A stretch of 34,760 bases of DNA from Actinomycetota bacterium. Its GTDB lineage: Bacteria > Actinomycetota > Thermoleophilia > RBG-16-64-13. The DNA is taken from NCBI GenBank assembly GCA_012514635.1, contig JAAYZX010000012.1, positions 1-34,760 on the forward strand, in the 5' to 3' direction. The position numbers and the translations under genes were made by a program. Numbering within the stretch: the stretch's first letter is position 1; every line of letters starts with the position of its first letter. A model generated the notes under the pieces. The model was not told where the DNA came from and did no database searches. It worked only from the letters and a program-made list of their open reading frames with translations. Shown piece by piece: positions 20,592 to 28,792 of the stretch.

Positions 20592-21054
20592 ACAGCGGTT
20601 GCACATAGTCAGACTCGTCGATCCATCTGTGCAGGAACTGGAGGTGCTGTCCACCTACGACCACGAGGCCTTTGGTTCTACTGGGCTGCGTTCGTCCGAC
20701 ATCGCGTTCATGGCCCGTGCCGGCATGGTGTTTCTGGCTCAGATGGACGGAGAGACCGTTGGCGGATGTCAGTTGATGCGCATGGTTGAAGAGCCCACAA
20801 TGATGTGGGGGGTGGGATTCTACATTCGACCGCAGTGGAGGCGACAGGGCCTGGGCAGCACATTTCTAGCAGGTGTGTTGGAGCTTATCTCCACTCTGTC
20901 CTGTTCCGGGCTGATGCTCACCGTGGACGCGGGTAACGCGGCCGCCTCTGGGCTGTACAGAAGTTTTGGATTCCGGCTCCTGGAGAGTATGCCGGAGTTC
21001 TACGGTCGCGGGGAGGATCGCCACCTCATGAGGCTGGACCTGCGTGAAACCTGA
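20560..21054 (+). CDS. GNAT family N-acetyltransferase
   Basis: GNAT enzymes transfer an acyl group from acyl-CoA to amines on proteins or small molecules. The motif A region FYIRPQWRRQGLGSTFLAGVLE has the R-x-x-G-x-G acetyl-CoA loop. DAGNAAASGLYRSFGFRLLESMPEFY is motif B and resembles RimI-like ribosomal protein acetyltransferases. The 164-residue frame starts at TTG 20560, inside the ybeY 3' end, with GGTGGAGAG suitably placed; TTG 20584 is an alternative. It overlaps era by 11 bases. In many bacteria diacylglycerol kinase or cytidine deaminase sits between ybeY and era, so a GNAT gene here is less usual. The substrate is unknown. Confidence 0.82.
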   Translation: MSETCPAILSKQRLHIVRLVDPSVQELEVLSTYDHEAFGSTGLRSSDIAFMARAGMVFLAQMDGETVGGCQLMRMVEEPTMMWGVGFYIRPQWRRQGLGSTFLAGVLELISTLSCSGLMLTVDAGNAAASGLYRSFGFRLLESMPEFYGRGEDRHLMRLDLRET

Positions 21055-21973
21055 CGTGAATCCAGAGACAGTGAGCGATTTCGTCGATATGGTGTTCCGG
21101 TCGGGGTTTGTGGTTGTGGTCGGCCGACCCAACGTGGGGAAGTCCACGTTGGTCAATCGCTTGGTGGGCCGAAAGATAAGCATTGTATCCGACAAACCCC
21201 AGACTACGCGCAATCGGGTGGCGGGAGTGCTCACGAGCCAATCCGCACAGGTCATTCTGCTCGATATACCTGGTTTTCAGAAACCCCGTGACGAGCTTAC
21301 TATTCGTATGCAATCCGCTGTGGATGGCGCGATGGACGATGCCGATGGTGCGCTCTTTGTGCTTCCGGCTAACGAAGCCATTGGGAAAGGGGATGCGTTT
21401 ATAGCTTTGCAGCTACGAGCTGTCGGTGTGCCGACGATCGCCGTGGTCAACAAAGCGGATCTGGTCTCCGTCCAGACGGCGCAACAGCAGTTACAGAAGG
21501 CGGCTGCACTGGGAGAGTTTGAGAACGTCATGCTGGTCAGCGCCAAGACGGGCTTGGGAGTGACCGAACTTCTCCCTGCGCTGGAGCAACTGCTTCCCGT
21601 AGGGCCGAAATATTTCCCGGATGAGATATTGACCGATCGGCCGGAAGAATGGTTGGTGGGAGAGCTCATCAGAGAGAAGGTGTTGGCTGCGACAGAGGAG
21701 GAGATACCGCACGCGGTTTCGGTGGAAGTGTTGGAGATGGAACCGCGCTCGGATTCCGACCTGGTCGACATTCGGGCTGCCGTGTATGTGGAGCGGGCAT
21801 CGCAGCGCCCCATCATTCTTGGACGTGGTGGTCAAAAGATCAAGCAGATCGGGAGCGAGGCCCGGCGGGATATCGAGGCATTGTTGGGAACTCGTGTCTA
21901 TCTGGACTTGTTGGTGCAGGTGCGCCGCCGTTGGCGTCGCAATCCAGGTTTCTTAGGAAGGCTGGGTATATAG
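21044..21973 (+). CDS. era: GTPase Era
   Basis: Era binds the 3' end of 16S rRNA and supports 30S assembly. The N-terminal GTPase domain has G1 GRPNVGKST, switch I with SDKPQTTRNRV, G3 DIPG (commonly DTPG) and G4 NKAD. The C-terminal KH domain has IILGRGGQKIKQIGSEARRDIE and an ending VQVRRRWRRNPGFL. The 309-residue length is ordinary. GTG 21044 overlaps the GNAT gene, supporting a coupled unit from rsmE through era. The Thr-to-Ile change in G3 leaves the essential Asp and Gly intact. Confidence 0.96.
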   Translation: MKPDVNPETVSDFVDMVFRSGFVVVVGRPNVGKSTLVNRLVGRKISIVSDKPQTTRNRVAGVLTSQSAQVILLDIPGFQKPRDELTIRMQSAVDGAMDDADGALFVLPANEAIGKGDAFIALQLRAVGVPTIAVVNKADLVSVQTAQQQLQKAAALGEFENVMLVSAKTGLGVTELLPALEQLLPVGPKYFPDEILTDRPEEWLVGELIREKVLAATEEEIPHAVSVEVLEMEPRSDSDLVDIRAAVYVERASQRPIILGRGGQKIKQIGSEARRDIEALLGTRVYLDLLVQVRRRWRRNPGFLGRLGI

Positions 21974-22044
21974 GTGCATAAGGGATCGCTTGACACGCAG
22001 TGTATGATAGAGCGACGTGTAGGAACTTATATGGGGGTTCGGCT

Positions 22045-22740
22045 TTGAGACTTGAGGAACTCGCCAAGACCATTGACAGCACGCTGCTTGAGCCCACGGC
22101 CGTTCAGTCGGATATCGAGCAGCTGTGTCGTGATGCTATAGAACACCACTTTGCCTGCGTTTGCGTATTCCCGCATTGGGTCCCTATGTGTCAACGCATG
22201 CTGCAGAGCCATGATGTCAAGGTCTCCACTGTGGTGAGCTTTCCATACGGGGCGGATATTCCGCGTGTCAAGGTGAGCGCGGCTGAGCAGTCCGTAGCAT
22301 CAGGCGCAGATGAGCTTGAAGTAGTTATGAATATCTCGGCCATGCTGTCCGGCGATTTCCGCTACGTTAGGGATGAGCTCTCACGCGTTGTTAAGGCTGT
22401 GCGCATGAAGAGTGTCAACGCCGGCCGGGGCTTGGTGCTCATCAAGATCATAGTAGAGGCCTGCTATCTGGACGATAAGCTCAAGCGGCTGGCATGCAAG
22501 ATCGTTGAGGATGTGGGGGCTGATTTTATCAAGACCTCCACCGGCAAGGGGCCAGGGGGTGCAACGGTTCGTGACGTGGAGCTCTTCCGCGACCTGCTTT
22601 CTGAGGGGGTCGGCGTGAAGGCCGGCGGAGGGATCGTGACCACCGAGGATGCGGAACTCATGATCAATGCGGGTGCGGCTCGTTTGGGTACGTCGCATGC
22701 GGTAGAGATCATGAACCAGTTCTCGAGCGGGCGGGGCTAG
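22045..22740 (+). CDS. deoC: deoxyribose-phosphate aldolase
   Basis: DeoC cleaves 2-deoxyribose-5-phosphate to glyceraldehyde-3-phosphate and acetaldehyde in deoxynucleoside breakdown. The protein shows IDSTLLEPTAV, VVSFPYGAD, DELEVVMNISAM, VLIKIIVEACYL and the Schiff-base lysine region DFIKTSTGKGPGGATV, then VGVKAGGGI and the ending RLGTSHAVEI. TTG 22045, preceded by GGGGG, gives LRLEELAKTIDSTLL, which matches family N-termini; an earlier in-frame GTG at 22000 would add an unmatched leader. The length from TTG is about 231 residues. Confidence 0.93.
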   Translation: MRLEELAKTIDSTLLEPTAVQSDIEQLCRDAIEHHFACVCVFPHWVPMCQRMLQSHDVKVSTVVSFPYGADIPRVKVSAAEQSVASGADELEVVMNISAMLSGDFRYVRDELSRVVKAVRMKSVNAGRGLVLIKIIVEACYLDDKLKRLACKIVEDVGADFIKTSTGKGPGGATVRDVELFRDLLSEGVGVKAGGGIVTTEDAELMINAGAARLGTSHAVEIMNQFSSGRG

Positions 22741-22793
22741 TTATAGATTAGATTGTGGAGCATGTCGTTAGCTGCGCCGGACAGGCTCAAGGA

Positions 22794-23513
22794 ATGACAT
22801 CGTTCCGAACCATCAAGACCGAAGCCTTGGTCATGGGATCGATACGGTTAGGTGAGGCCGATCGTATCGTACGTCTGTATACGCGAGAGAAGGGCCGCGT
22901 GTCGGCGGTGGCCAAGGGTGTAAGACGGACTACGTCGCGCATCGGGGGTCGTTTGGAGCCGTTCGGCGTGGTTCATGTCCTGCTCTATCCTGGACGGAGT
23001 CTTTACACGGTGACCGGCGTCGACATGATCCGAAGCATGGTGGAGATGCGTGAGATCTTGTTTCGGTTGGAGGCGGGAGGCCGTCTCTTGGAGACGGCCT
23101 CCCGCCTCCTTCCTGAAGAGGAATCCAATCCCGGTGCGTTCAATCTGCTGGTCAGGTGTGTGGATCGGTTAACACGCACTCAGGACGCTGTGGAGGCCGA
23201 CCTGATAGAGGTGGCCGGAGTTGCCAAGCTCCTACTTCTGCAGGGATTCGGACCGGAGCTTACTCAGTGTGTCGTCTGCGGGTGTGGTCATGATCTTGTC
23301 TCATTTAGTGCACCCCAGGGCGGGGCTGTTTGTCTCTCCTGTATCGAATACGTGCCTGCCTACGAGCGGGACGCCGATCAGGACTGTCTTAGGGCCTACC
23401 GACAGATTCTGGAAAGTTCACTCTCTGAACTGCGCCTCGATATTAAGACCAGCGACGTAGTGGCTCAGGTGCGGCGTATGGCGCACCGTATCATGGGTGC
23501 GCACGCCGGGTAG
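22794..23513 (+). CDS. recO: DNA repair protein RecO
   Basis: RecO works with RecR and RecF to load RecA on SSB-coated DNA. The N-terminal OB fold reads KTEALVMGSIRLGEADRIVRLYT then EKGRVSAVAKGVRR. A helical middle follows, and a four-cysteine zinc site (CVVCGCG, then CLSC) lies in the C-terminal half. ATG 22794 fits the family start; GTG 22755 is in-frame but gives an extra unmatched leader. The 239-residue length is normal. Two oddities are a perfect 19-bp inverted repeat within the coding sequence (23069-23109) and a 23-base tail-to-tail overlap with the minus-strand gene beyond it. Confidence 0.93.
   Translation: MTSFRTIKTEALVMGSIRLGEADRIVRLYTREKGRVSAVAKGVRRTTSRIGGRLEPFGVVHVLLYPGRSLYTVTGVDMIRSMVEMREILFRLEAGGRLLETASRLLPEEESNPGAFNLLVRCVDRLTRTQDAVEADLIEVAGVAKLLLLQGFGPELTQCVVCGCGHDLVSFSAPQGGAVCLSCIEYVPAYERDADQDCLRAYRQILESSLSELRLDIKTSDVVAQVRRMAHRIMGAHAG
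23069..23109. repeat. perfect 19-bp inverted repeat inside recO
   Basis: The left arm (23069-23087, starting GGAGGCGGG and ending CCGTCTC) and right arm (23091-23109, GAGACGG... to ...CGCCTCC) are exact reverse complements with a TTG loop. It is in-frame and encodes part of the helical region around GGRLLETASRLL. There is no T-run on either side. Confidence 0.95.
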
Positions 23514-24057
23514 CGAGCCGGGCGGGGATTCTCCACTGGGTGAGAAGGCGGGCTACCGCTGGAGGAACTAGGTGCTCCCAAGCCTCGCCTTGTATCATTA
23601 GCCGCCGCACCTCTTGTGCGGAAATACCCTTGCGGGACAAAGGACGCTCCCATAAGACGTGGCAGCGGATCCCCAGACTCTCGAACAAGGCCAACTTGTG
23701 TCGGCCCCAATCGTCATAGATGGTGAGGAAGAAGACGGCGTCTGGGGGGGCGTAGTGCTGGTACAGTTGAGGTTGGTGGATGGGGAATGGGACTATGCAG
23801 AACTCTGCGTTTGGGACCTGCGCTTCCGTGAGGGCTTCCGCGATCAGGCATTGCCGTTCGTAGTAAGTGAGGGGGTTGGACTCGGGAAGATCGCGTTCGG
23901 GGTTGGTCGGTTGTAAGGTGGCATGCGTGGGGTCGGGATTGGTGATGCCTACCACCAGGAAACGGCACCGACTCTTCCCCGCCAGTAGATAGCGCAGATG
24001 ATCGTTGTGCAGGATTTGGAACCTGCCGTGAATGAACCCAATATCGTGCTCGGTCAT
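23491..24057 (-). CDS. nicotinamide/nicotinate-nucleotide adenylyltransferase-like nucleotidyltransferase
   Basis: Members of this superfamily transfer a nucleotidyl group from ATP or CTP; the closest recognisable relatives are archaeal-type NMN adenylyltransferases that make NAD. The N-terminus IGFIHGRFQILHNDHL corresponds to 'GRFQ.FH.GH', with Asp where the usual Gly of the HxGH motif lies. VVGITNPDP and NPLTYYERQCLI are further matches. Near the end, KGISAQEVRRLMIQGEAWEHLVPP mirrors the '(I/Y)SGTEIRR.M..GE.WE.LVP' block. ATG 24057 gives 188 residues; the longer frame upstream runs into the neighbouring gene. It lies 22 bases after a CDP-alcohol phosphatidyltransferase, so a cytidylyltransferase role is also conceivable. 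Substrate unsettled. Confidence 0.75.
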   Translation of the reverse strand: MTEHDIGFIHGRFQILHNDHLRYLLAGKSRCRFLVVGITNPDPTHATLQPTNPERDLPESNPLTYYERQCLIAEALTEAQVPNAEFCIVPFPIHQPQLYQHYAPPDAVFFLTIYDDWGRHKLALFESLGIRCHVLWERPLSRKGISAQEVRRLMIQGEAWEHLVPPAVARLLTQWRIPARLATRRAHP

Positions 24058-24079
24058 GGGCGACCCGTCGGCTGGATTG

Positions 24080-24673
24080 TCAGTTATTTCGGTATGCACG
24101 GACAATGCGGTAGACGACCGCCGCTGTAGGGTGCACGGCAAGATAAATGATGGCCACAAGTGGGGAGGGGGACCAAACAACAGTTCCAGCGGCGCAGATG
24201 ATCATAACCACCGATCGAGTGCCTTTGGAGACCAAGGTGGGTGGTCCCACGACCAACTCCAGACTCTCTGCCCGTGCGGCTGAGTAGCTGACGGCGTTGG
24301 ATCCCAGGAGGGCCAACCCTCCCAGGGCGAGAAGGGCCCACATAGGTAACGGCGCCGGTAATCGCACCAGGTATATGACACAGCCGATGACCATGGCACC
24401 GTCCGCATAGCGATCCAACACGGAATCGAGGAAGGCACCGGCCTTGGATTCGCGCTTGGTCATGCGGGCCAACTGTCCATCGACCGCATCCAGAACTTGG
24501 CCTAGAGCTGCTGCCAGTGCTCCCAACCACGCCCAACCCACCGCCAGGAGAACGCCCCCGGTAACTCCCAGAGCCGCACCGGCACATGTCACCATCCAAG
24601 GACGAACCCCCGGAATACGGGCGACAACAGGGGTCAGCCGTGCACCGATTACTACTTTCACCCAGCGCAGCAC
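24080..24673 (-). CDS. CDP-alcohol phosphatidyltransferase family protein
   Basis: These integral membrane enzymes join a CDP-linked lipid or alcohol to an acceptor hydroxyl to make phospholipids such as phosphatidylglycerol phosphate or phosphatidylinositol phosphate. The family motif D-x2-DG-x2-AR-x8-G-x3-D-x3-D is complete at about residues 62-87 (DAVDGQLAR, then GAFLDSVLD). The protein is 197 residues with several hydrophobic segments before and after the motif. The start is GTG 24673; no other start is available upstream in frame. It follows guaB by 58 bases and precedes the NMNAT-like gene on the same strand. The specific acceptor (inositol phosphate, glycerol phosphate or other) cannot be decided. 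Confidence 0.85.
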   Translation of the reverse strand: MLRWVKVVIGARLTPVVARIPGVRPWMVTCAGAALGVTGGVLLAVGWAWLGALAAALGQVLDAVDGQLARMTKRESKAGAFLDSVLDRYADGAMVIGCVIYLVRLPAPLPMWALLALGGLALLGSNAVSYSAARAESLELVVGPPTLVSKGTRSVVMIICAAGTVVWSPSPLVAIIYLAVHPTAAVVYRIVRAYRNN

Positions 24674-24731
24674 AAACCTGTCTGTGGACTTGGTGCGCCA
24701 GTCCGACGGACGGACAGTGGAGGAAGGAGTG

Positions 24732-26198
24732 TTAGCGTCGCTCGTAGTTCGGTGCCTCCTTGGTGATGGTCACGTCGTGCGGGTGACTTTCTATAAGTCC
24801 GGCGGTTGACACCCTGACAAAACGCGCCCGGGTGCGGAGTTGTTCGATGGTCGCCGACCCGGTGAGTCCCATGCCTGCCCGCAGGCCGCCTACCAACTGG
24901 TACACGATATCGGCCAACGGACCCTTATGTGGGACCATGCCCTCGATCCCTTCCGGCACCAGTTTCCGGAGGCCCTCCTGGAAATAGCGGTCGCCGCTGC
25001 CGGCCTGCATGGCGCCAAGCGAGCCCATACCTCGATAGGCCTTGTAGCTGCGGCCCTCCCACAGGATGCGCTCGCCGGGTGACTCCGTGGTTCCCGCGAA
25101 CAGCGACCCGATCATGACACTGCTGGCACCGGCGGCTATGGCTTTAGCCAGGTCGCCTGAGTAGCGGATGCCTCCGTCGGCGATGATGGGGACATTGAAC
25201 TCATCGGCCACGCGGGCGCAGTCGGCGATGGCTGTGATCTGCGGTATACCCGCACCGGTGACGACTCTGGTGGTACAGATGGAGCCGGGGCCGATCCCCA
25301 CTTTGACCGCATCGACACCGCGCTCTATGAGTGCGCGACAGCCTTCGGCCGTAGCTACGTTTCCGGCGACGAGTTGGATATCCGAGTATCTCTCTCGTAT
25401 CGCCTCTATGACGTCGAGCACGTCGCGGGAGTGCCCGTGCGATGTGTCGACGCAGATGGCATCGGCCTGAGCTTCCACCAACGCCTCGAGGCGGGCGAAG
25501 GTATCTCCGCTCGTGCCGATAGCGGCGGCCGCGCGTAGCCGGCCGAGATCGTCTTTGCAGGCGTTGGGGAACTCTATCTTCTTCATAATATCCTTGATGG
25601 TGATCAGACCGCGCAACTTGAAAGCGTCATCCACCACCAGCAGCTTTTCTATCTTGTGTATCTTGAATTGCTCTATAGCTTCATCGAGTGTGGTCCCCAC
25701 CGGCACTGTGACCAGGTTTTTAGAAGTCATCAGTTCCGTGATGGGACGCGTAGGGTCGTTCTCGAAGCGCACGTCGCGATTGGTAACAATTCCGGCCAGG
25801 GTGCCGTCCGGGTGAACGATAGGTACGCCGGAGATACGGTACTCGGCCATGAGGCCTTCCGCATCGCCATACTTGGCGGTTAGGGGGAGGGTGATGGGGT
25901 CCACGATCATACCCGCTTCGCTCCTCTTGACCTTGCGCACCATATCGGCTTGGCGATCGATAGGTTGGTTCTTGTGGATGATTGTGAGACCCCCCTCGCG
26001 TGCCAGAGCAATGGCCAAAGCGGTCTCGGAGACTGTGTCCATGGCGGCCGAGAGCAGGGGTACATTGAGCTCTATGCCGCGGGTGGCCTGGGTATGCACC
26101 TCGACTTCTTGAGGAACCACCTCGGACTCGGCCGGGATGAGGAGCACATCGTCGAAGGAGAGGGCCTCTGCATCAAACTTCGCCTGCCAGTCGATCAC
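24732..26198 (-). CDS. guaB: inosine-5'-monophosphate dehydrogenase
   Basis: GuaB oxidises IMP to XMP with NAD, the committed step to guanine nucleotides. The 488-residue protein begins [16 protein letters not shown]. Two CBS domains lie at about residues 95-205 ([16 protein letters not shown], then [18 protein letters not shown]). The catalytic loop is [15 protein letters not shown] with the active-site Cys. [15 protein letters not shown], then [10 protein letters not shown] in the flap, and the ending [13 protein letters not shown] complete the family pattern. It begins at ATG 26198 and probably heads a minus-strand unit with the next two genes. It is divergent from the DUF1295 gene across 185 bases. 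Confidence 0.98.
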   Translation of the reverse strand: MIDWQAKFDAEALSFDDVLLIPAESEVVPQEVEVHTQATRGIELNVPLLSAAMDTVSETALAIALAREGGLTIIHKNQPIDRQADMVRKVKRSEAGMIVDPITLPLTAKYGDAEGLMAEYRISGVPIVHPDGTLAGIVTNRDVRFENDPTRPITELMTSKNLVTVPVGTTLDEAIEQFKIHKIEKLLVVDDAFKLRGLITIKDIMKKIEFPNACKDDLGRLRAAAAIGTSGDTFARLEALVEAQADAICVDTSHGHSRDVLDVIEAIRERYSDIQLVAGNVATAEGCRALIERGVDAVKVGIGPGSICTTRVVTGAGIPQITAIADCARVADEFNVPIIADGGIRYSGDLAKAIAAGASSVMIGSLFAGTTESPGERILWEGRSYKAYRGMGSLGAMQAGSGDRYFQEGLRKLVPEGIEGMVPHKGPLADIVYQLVGGLRAGMGLTGSATIEQLRTRARFVRVSTAGLIESHPHDVTITKEAPNYERR

Positions 26199-26303
26199 GC
26201 TGCGCCTCCACCATGTCTTTTCGCTGATTCTATCCGAAAGCAGAAGAAGGTGCAGTGCGAAGGTGCCTATGAAACAGGTATATGGAAGCGATCAACGTGG
26301 GGC

Positions 26304-26332
26304 TTACGAGGTATGCAGGGTTCAGTTATGTT
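26304..26332 (+). promoter_or_regulatory. candidate sigma-70 promoter for the DUF1295 gene
   Basis: TTACGA (26304-26309) and TATGTT (26327-26332) are spaced by 17 bases, about 50 bases before the GTG start. Both match the consensus at most positions. It lies in the divergent guaB/DUF1295 gap, which has no other obvious element. Confidence 0.4.
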
Positions 26333-26383
26333 ACGCTCACGATCTGTGAGCTGTCCGGCGCGTAGCAGGCGGGGAGGTTCGCC

Positions 26384-27127
26384 GTGAGTACACTTCAGAT
26401 CCTGTGGATCAACACCCTTGTCATTTTTGTGTATATGACCGCCCTTTGGGCGGTGAGCCTGGTGCTCAAAGATGCGGGCATAGGGCGCTCGTTCTGGGGC
26501 TTAGGTTTTGTGGTGTCTGTAGTGGTGTATTTCATATTTTCCCAAGGTTATACTCTGCGAAAAATTCTGTTGCTTGTTTTGGTCGCGATTTGGGGGCTGC
26601 GCCTATCTTTCTATGTTTTCTCTCAGAACTACGGGCGACCGGAGGATCCCTGGTACCAGGCCATGCGGGCCAGATGGGGTGCGGCGTTTTGGTGGACCGG
26701 TTACTTTCAAGTGTTCTTCACTCAGGGTGTGTTGATGCTGGTGGTGTCGGTTTGTTTGGTGGCGGCGCAGAATGGCACCGCCGCCGATCGCGTCACCGCT
26801 TGGGACATAGTCGGCCTCTTAGTGTGGTTGATAGGCTTTTTCTTAGTGTTTATGGACGATCGGCGGCTTACAAGATTCAAGCACTTCGATCACAACCGCG
26901 AGCAGATGACGGATGGTGGGCTCCGACGGTACCTGCGGTACCCAAACTACCTTGGGGAGGCGGTGATATGGTGGGGCTATTTCTTGATCGCGGTGGCGGC
27001 GGGGGGTTGGTGGTCGTTCTTCAGCCCCATTCTCATGACCCTTCTCATGCTGAGGACGTCGGGCGTTATATCGTTGAAGAAGCGCCGTGCGGCTCCATAT
27101 GATGCAGCGAAGGACTCGGTCTCCTAG
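26384..27127 (+). CDS. DUF1295 (steroid 5-alpha-reductase-like) integral membrane protein
   Basis: DUF1295 proteins share the fold of steroid reductases and isoprenylcysteine methyltransferases; the bacterial substrate is unknown. The 247-residue protein has about six or seven membrane helices. Its conserved C-terminal signature reads QMTDGGLRRYLRYPNYLGEA, then VIWWGYFLIAV and SGVISLKKRRAAPYD, close to the usual 'DGLWRYTRHPNYFGE...WWG' block that binds the cofactor. The end (RAAPYDAAKDSVS) is shorter than in some relatives. GTG 26384 has GGGGAGG eight bases upstream. It stands alone between oppositely oriented neighbours. Confidence 0.88.
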   Translation: MSTLQILWINTLVIFVYMTALWAVSLVLKDAGIGRSFWGLGFVVSVVVYFIFSQGYTLRKILLLVLVAIWGLRLSFYVFSQNYGRPEDPWYQAMRARWGAAFWWTGYFQVFFTQGVLMLVVSVCLVAAQNGTAADRVTAWDIVGLLVWLIGFFLVFMDDRRLTRFKHFDHNREQMTDGGLRRYLRYPNYLGEAVIWWGYFLIAVAAGGWWSFFSPILMTLLMLRTSGVISLKKRRAAPYDAAKDSVS

Positions 27128-27173
27128 ACGGCTGAGTGGGTGCAGACGAGTGGTGGCCTGCTTTCGGTGATAG

Positions 27174-27410
27174 TTATAGCTCGTGATACCCGGCGGTCTC
27201 TACGCTGTTTCCCTGCAGAATGCCCACGATTCTCTCAAGATCCGTCCAGCTGAATCGGATGGCCAGTCCGCAATCGCTGGAGAGATGGCGCGGAGTTGGG
27301 ACCAGTTTAGTGGAAAGGTTTGCCTGACGCAGCACCTTGTCTGCTTTGATGGCGGCGGAAGTGGTGTGAAACACCACGACGCCGAGGCTGAAGGGTAGCG
27401 AAGGACTCAC
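27174..27410 (-). CDS. DUF3343 Se/S carrier-like small protein
   Basis: DUF3343 proteins (about 75-85 residues) are annotated in the family as putative selenium/sulfur carriers; direct biochemistry is limited. The 78-residue protein reads VVVFHTTSAAIKADKVLRQA, then LVPTPRHLSSDCGLAIRF with the conserved Cys-Gly of the 'P.PR..SS.CGLA.R' motif. Its GTG start overlaps the stop of the upstream cysteine desulfurase by four bases (GTGA), so the two are translated together. This pairing suggests the desulfurase hands sulfur or selenium to this protein's cysteine. That transfer is inference. Confidence 0.85.
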   Translation of the reverse strand: MSPSLPFSLGVVVFHTTSAAIKADKVLRQANLSTKLVPTPRHLSSDCGLAIRFSWTDLERIVGILQGNSVETAGYHEL

Positions 27411-28651
27411 AGTGGCTTCTCCGAAGCAGAGGGGAGGTGCTTCCCCACAGCATCCAGGCCGTTGGGGGGGTGGGGAGCGCAGGTGGCGATGTGATGGATG
27501 GCCTCGATAGTGCGGTCGACGTCGTCCGGAGAGGTGGAGTAGCCGAGAGAGAGGCGGACGGCACCATCGGGAAATGTGCCCAGCGTGCGGTGAGCGGCGG
27601 GAGCGCAGTGCAGACCCACTCGGGTGAGCACGCCGAATTCCTCGTCCAGTATCAGTCCTACTTCGTCCTGCGCTACGTTCTCAATGCGAATGGCCAGCAC
27701 CGCAGTCCTGAGAGAGGGGTCGAGCGGGCCATAGATTCGTACTCCGGGGATGGCGGCCAATGCCAGTTGGAGCCGGGCTGTGAGGTCCTGTTCTTCGGCT
27801 CGTACGCGCCGGACGGTCCGTTTGGTCAGGACATCGATGGCCGCCGCCAACCCGGCCAGGCCCACGCCGTTTGGCGTACCGGCCTCGAAGCGATCCGGCA
27901 GCATGTTGGGATGCTCTTCAAATTCGGATCGGCTCCCCGTTCCGCCGCGAACAAGAGGTTGCAATGTCTCAGGGTCGAACGAAGGTCCCAACACCAATCC
28001 ACCCGTACCCGGGGGTCCCTGCAACCCCTTGTGACCCGTGAAGGCCAGTAGATCTATGTCTGTCGCCGTGACATCGATGGGTAATACACCGGCGGTCTGG
28101 GCTGCGTCCACTACCGTGTAACTGCCGGCCGCCCGCGCTGCGGTGACGAGCAGTTCCAATGGCTGGATGGTTCCGCTGACGTTGCTGGCATGCTGAAAGC
28201 AGGCCACGCGGGCTCCTTGTGCCAGTTCATGTTGGAAGCGATCGACGTCGACGAAGCCGGCCGTATCGCAGGGAATCACCACTACCTCAACGCCACGACG
28301 TTCCAATTCTCTCAATGGTCGCATGATCGAGTTGTGCTCCATGGCCGTGGTCACCGCCCGGTCCCCGGGTTGCAGGAGGCCGAAGAGGGCTGTGTTAAGC
28401 GCGTGAGTGGCATTGAGGGTGAAGATCACGCGGAAAGGATCGTCTACGTTGAAGAGGGAGGCTACCGCTTCTCGTGCTTCCAGCACCACACGACCGGCGG
28501 CAATTGACAGCCGATGTCCCGATCGCCCTGGATTTCCGCCCGATTCGGCCAGGTATGCGGCCATGGCGGCGGCTACCTCCGGCGGTTTGGGCCAAGAGGT
28601 GGCCGCATTATCCAAGTAGATCAGATGCTTGTCCGTGTTCGCGGAAGACAA
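27407..28651 (-). CDS. cysteine desulfurase family protein (class V aminotransferase)
   Basis: These PLP enzymes remove sulfur (or selenium) from cysteine (or selenocysteine) as a persulfide. HLIYLDNAATSWPKPPEV at the N-terminus, TMEHNSIMRPL-like AMEHNSIMRP, the PLP-lysine region AFTGHKGLQGPPGTGGL, and the active-site cysteine in RVGLHCAPAAHRTLGT are all present. It matches the group of stand-alone desulfurases often seen with selenium or sulfur carrier genes rather than IscS. TTG 28651 has GGAGG eight bases upstream and is preferred over an ATG 24 codons earlier, which adds an unmatched leader. Length from TTG is 414 residues. It overlaps the DUF3343 gene. Confidence 0.9.
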   Translation of the reverse strand: MSSANTDKHLIYLDNAATSWPKPPEVAAAMAAYLAESGGNPGRSGHRLSIAAGRVVLEAREAVASLFNVDDPFRVIFTLNATHALNTALFGLLQPGDRAVTTAMEHNSIMRPLRELERRGVEVVVIPCDTAGFVDVDRFQHELAQGARVACFQHASNVSGTIQPLELLVTAARAAGSYTVVDAAQTAGVLPIDVTATDIDLLAFTGHKGLQGPPGTGGLVLGPSFDPETLQPLVRGGTGSRSEFEEHPNMLPDRFEAGTPNGVGLAGLAAAIDVLTKRTVRRVRAEEQDLTARLQLALAAIPGVRIYGPLDPSLRTAVLAIRIENVAQDEVGLILDEEFGVLTRVGLHCAPAAHRTLGTFPDGAVRLSLGYSTSPDDVDRTIEAIHHIATCAPHPPNGLDAVGKHLPSASEKPL

Positions 28652-28792
28652 TCTGAGAACCTCCGGTGTGGCTCTGTTTGGACTCGCCCTTCCGGTTCTT
28701 ATGTCGATCCATGCGCGGTACATTATCCTTGGAGGCGGCGTTGTCGACCAGTGTTCTTACCTCATCCAAAATCAAGCTCCATGGATGCCGGC

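Noticed and set aside
21990-22008. TTGACA and TATGAT before deoC looking like a strong promoter
   Set aside because: The two hexamers are only seven bases apart; a sigma-70 promoter needs about 17.
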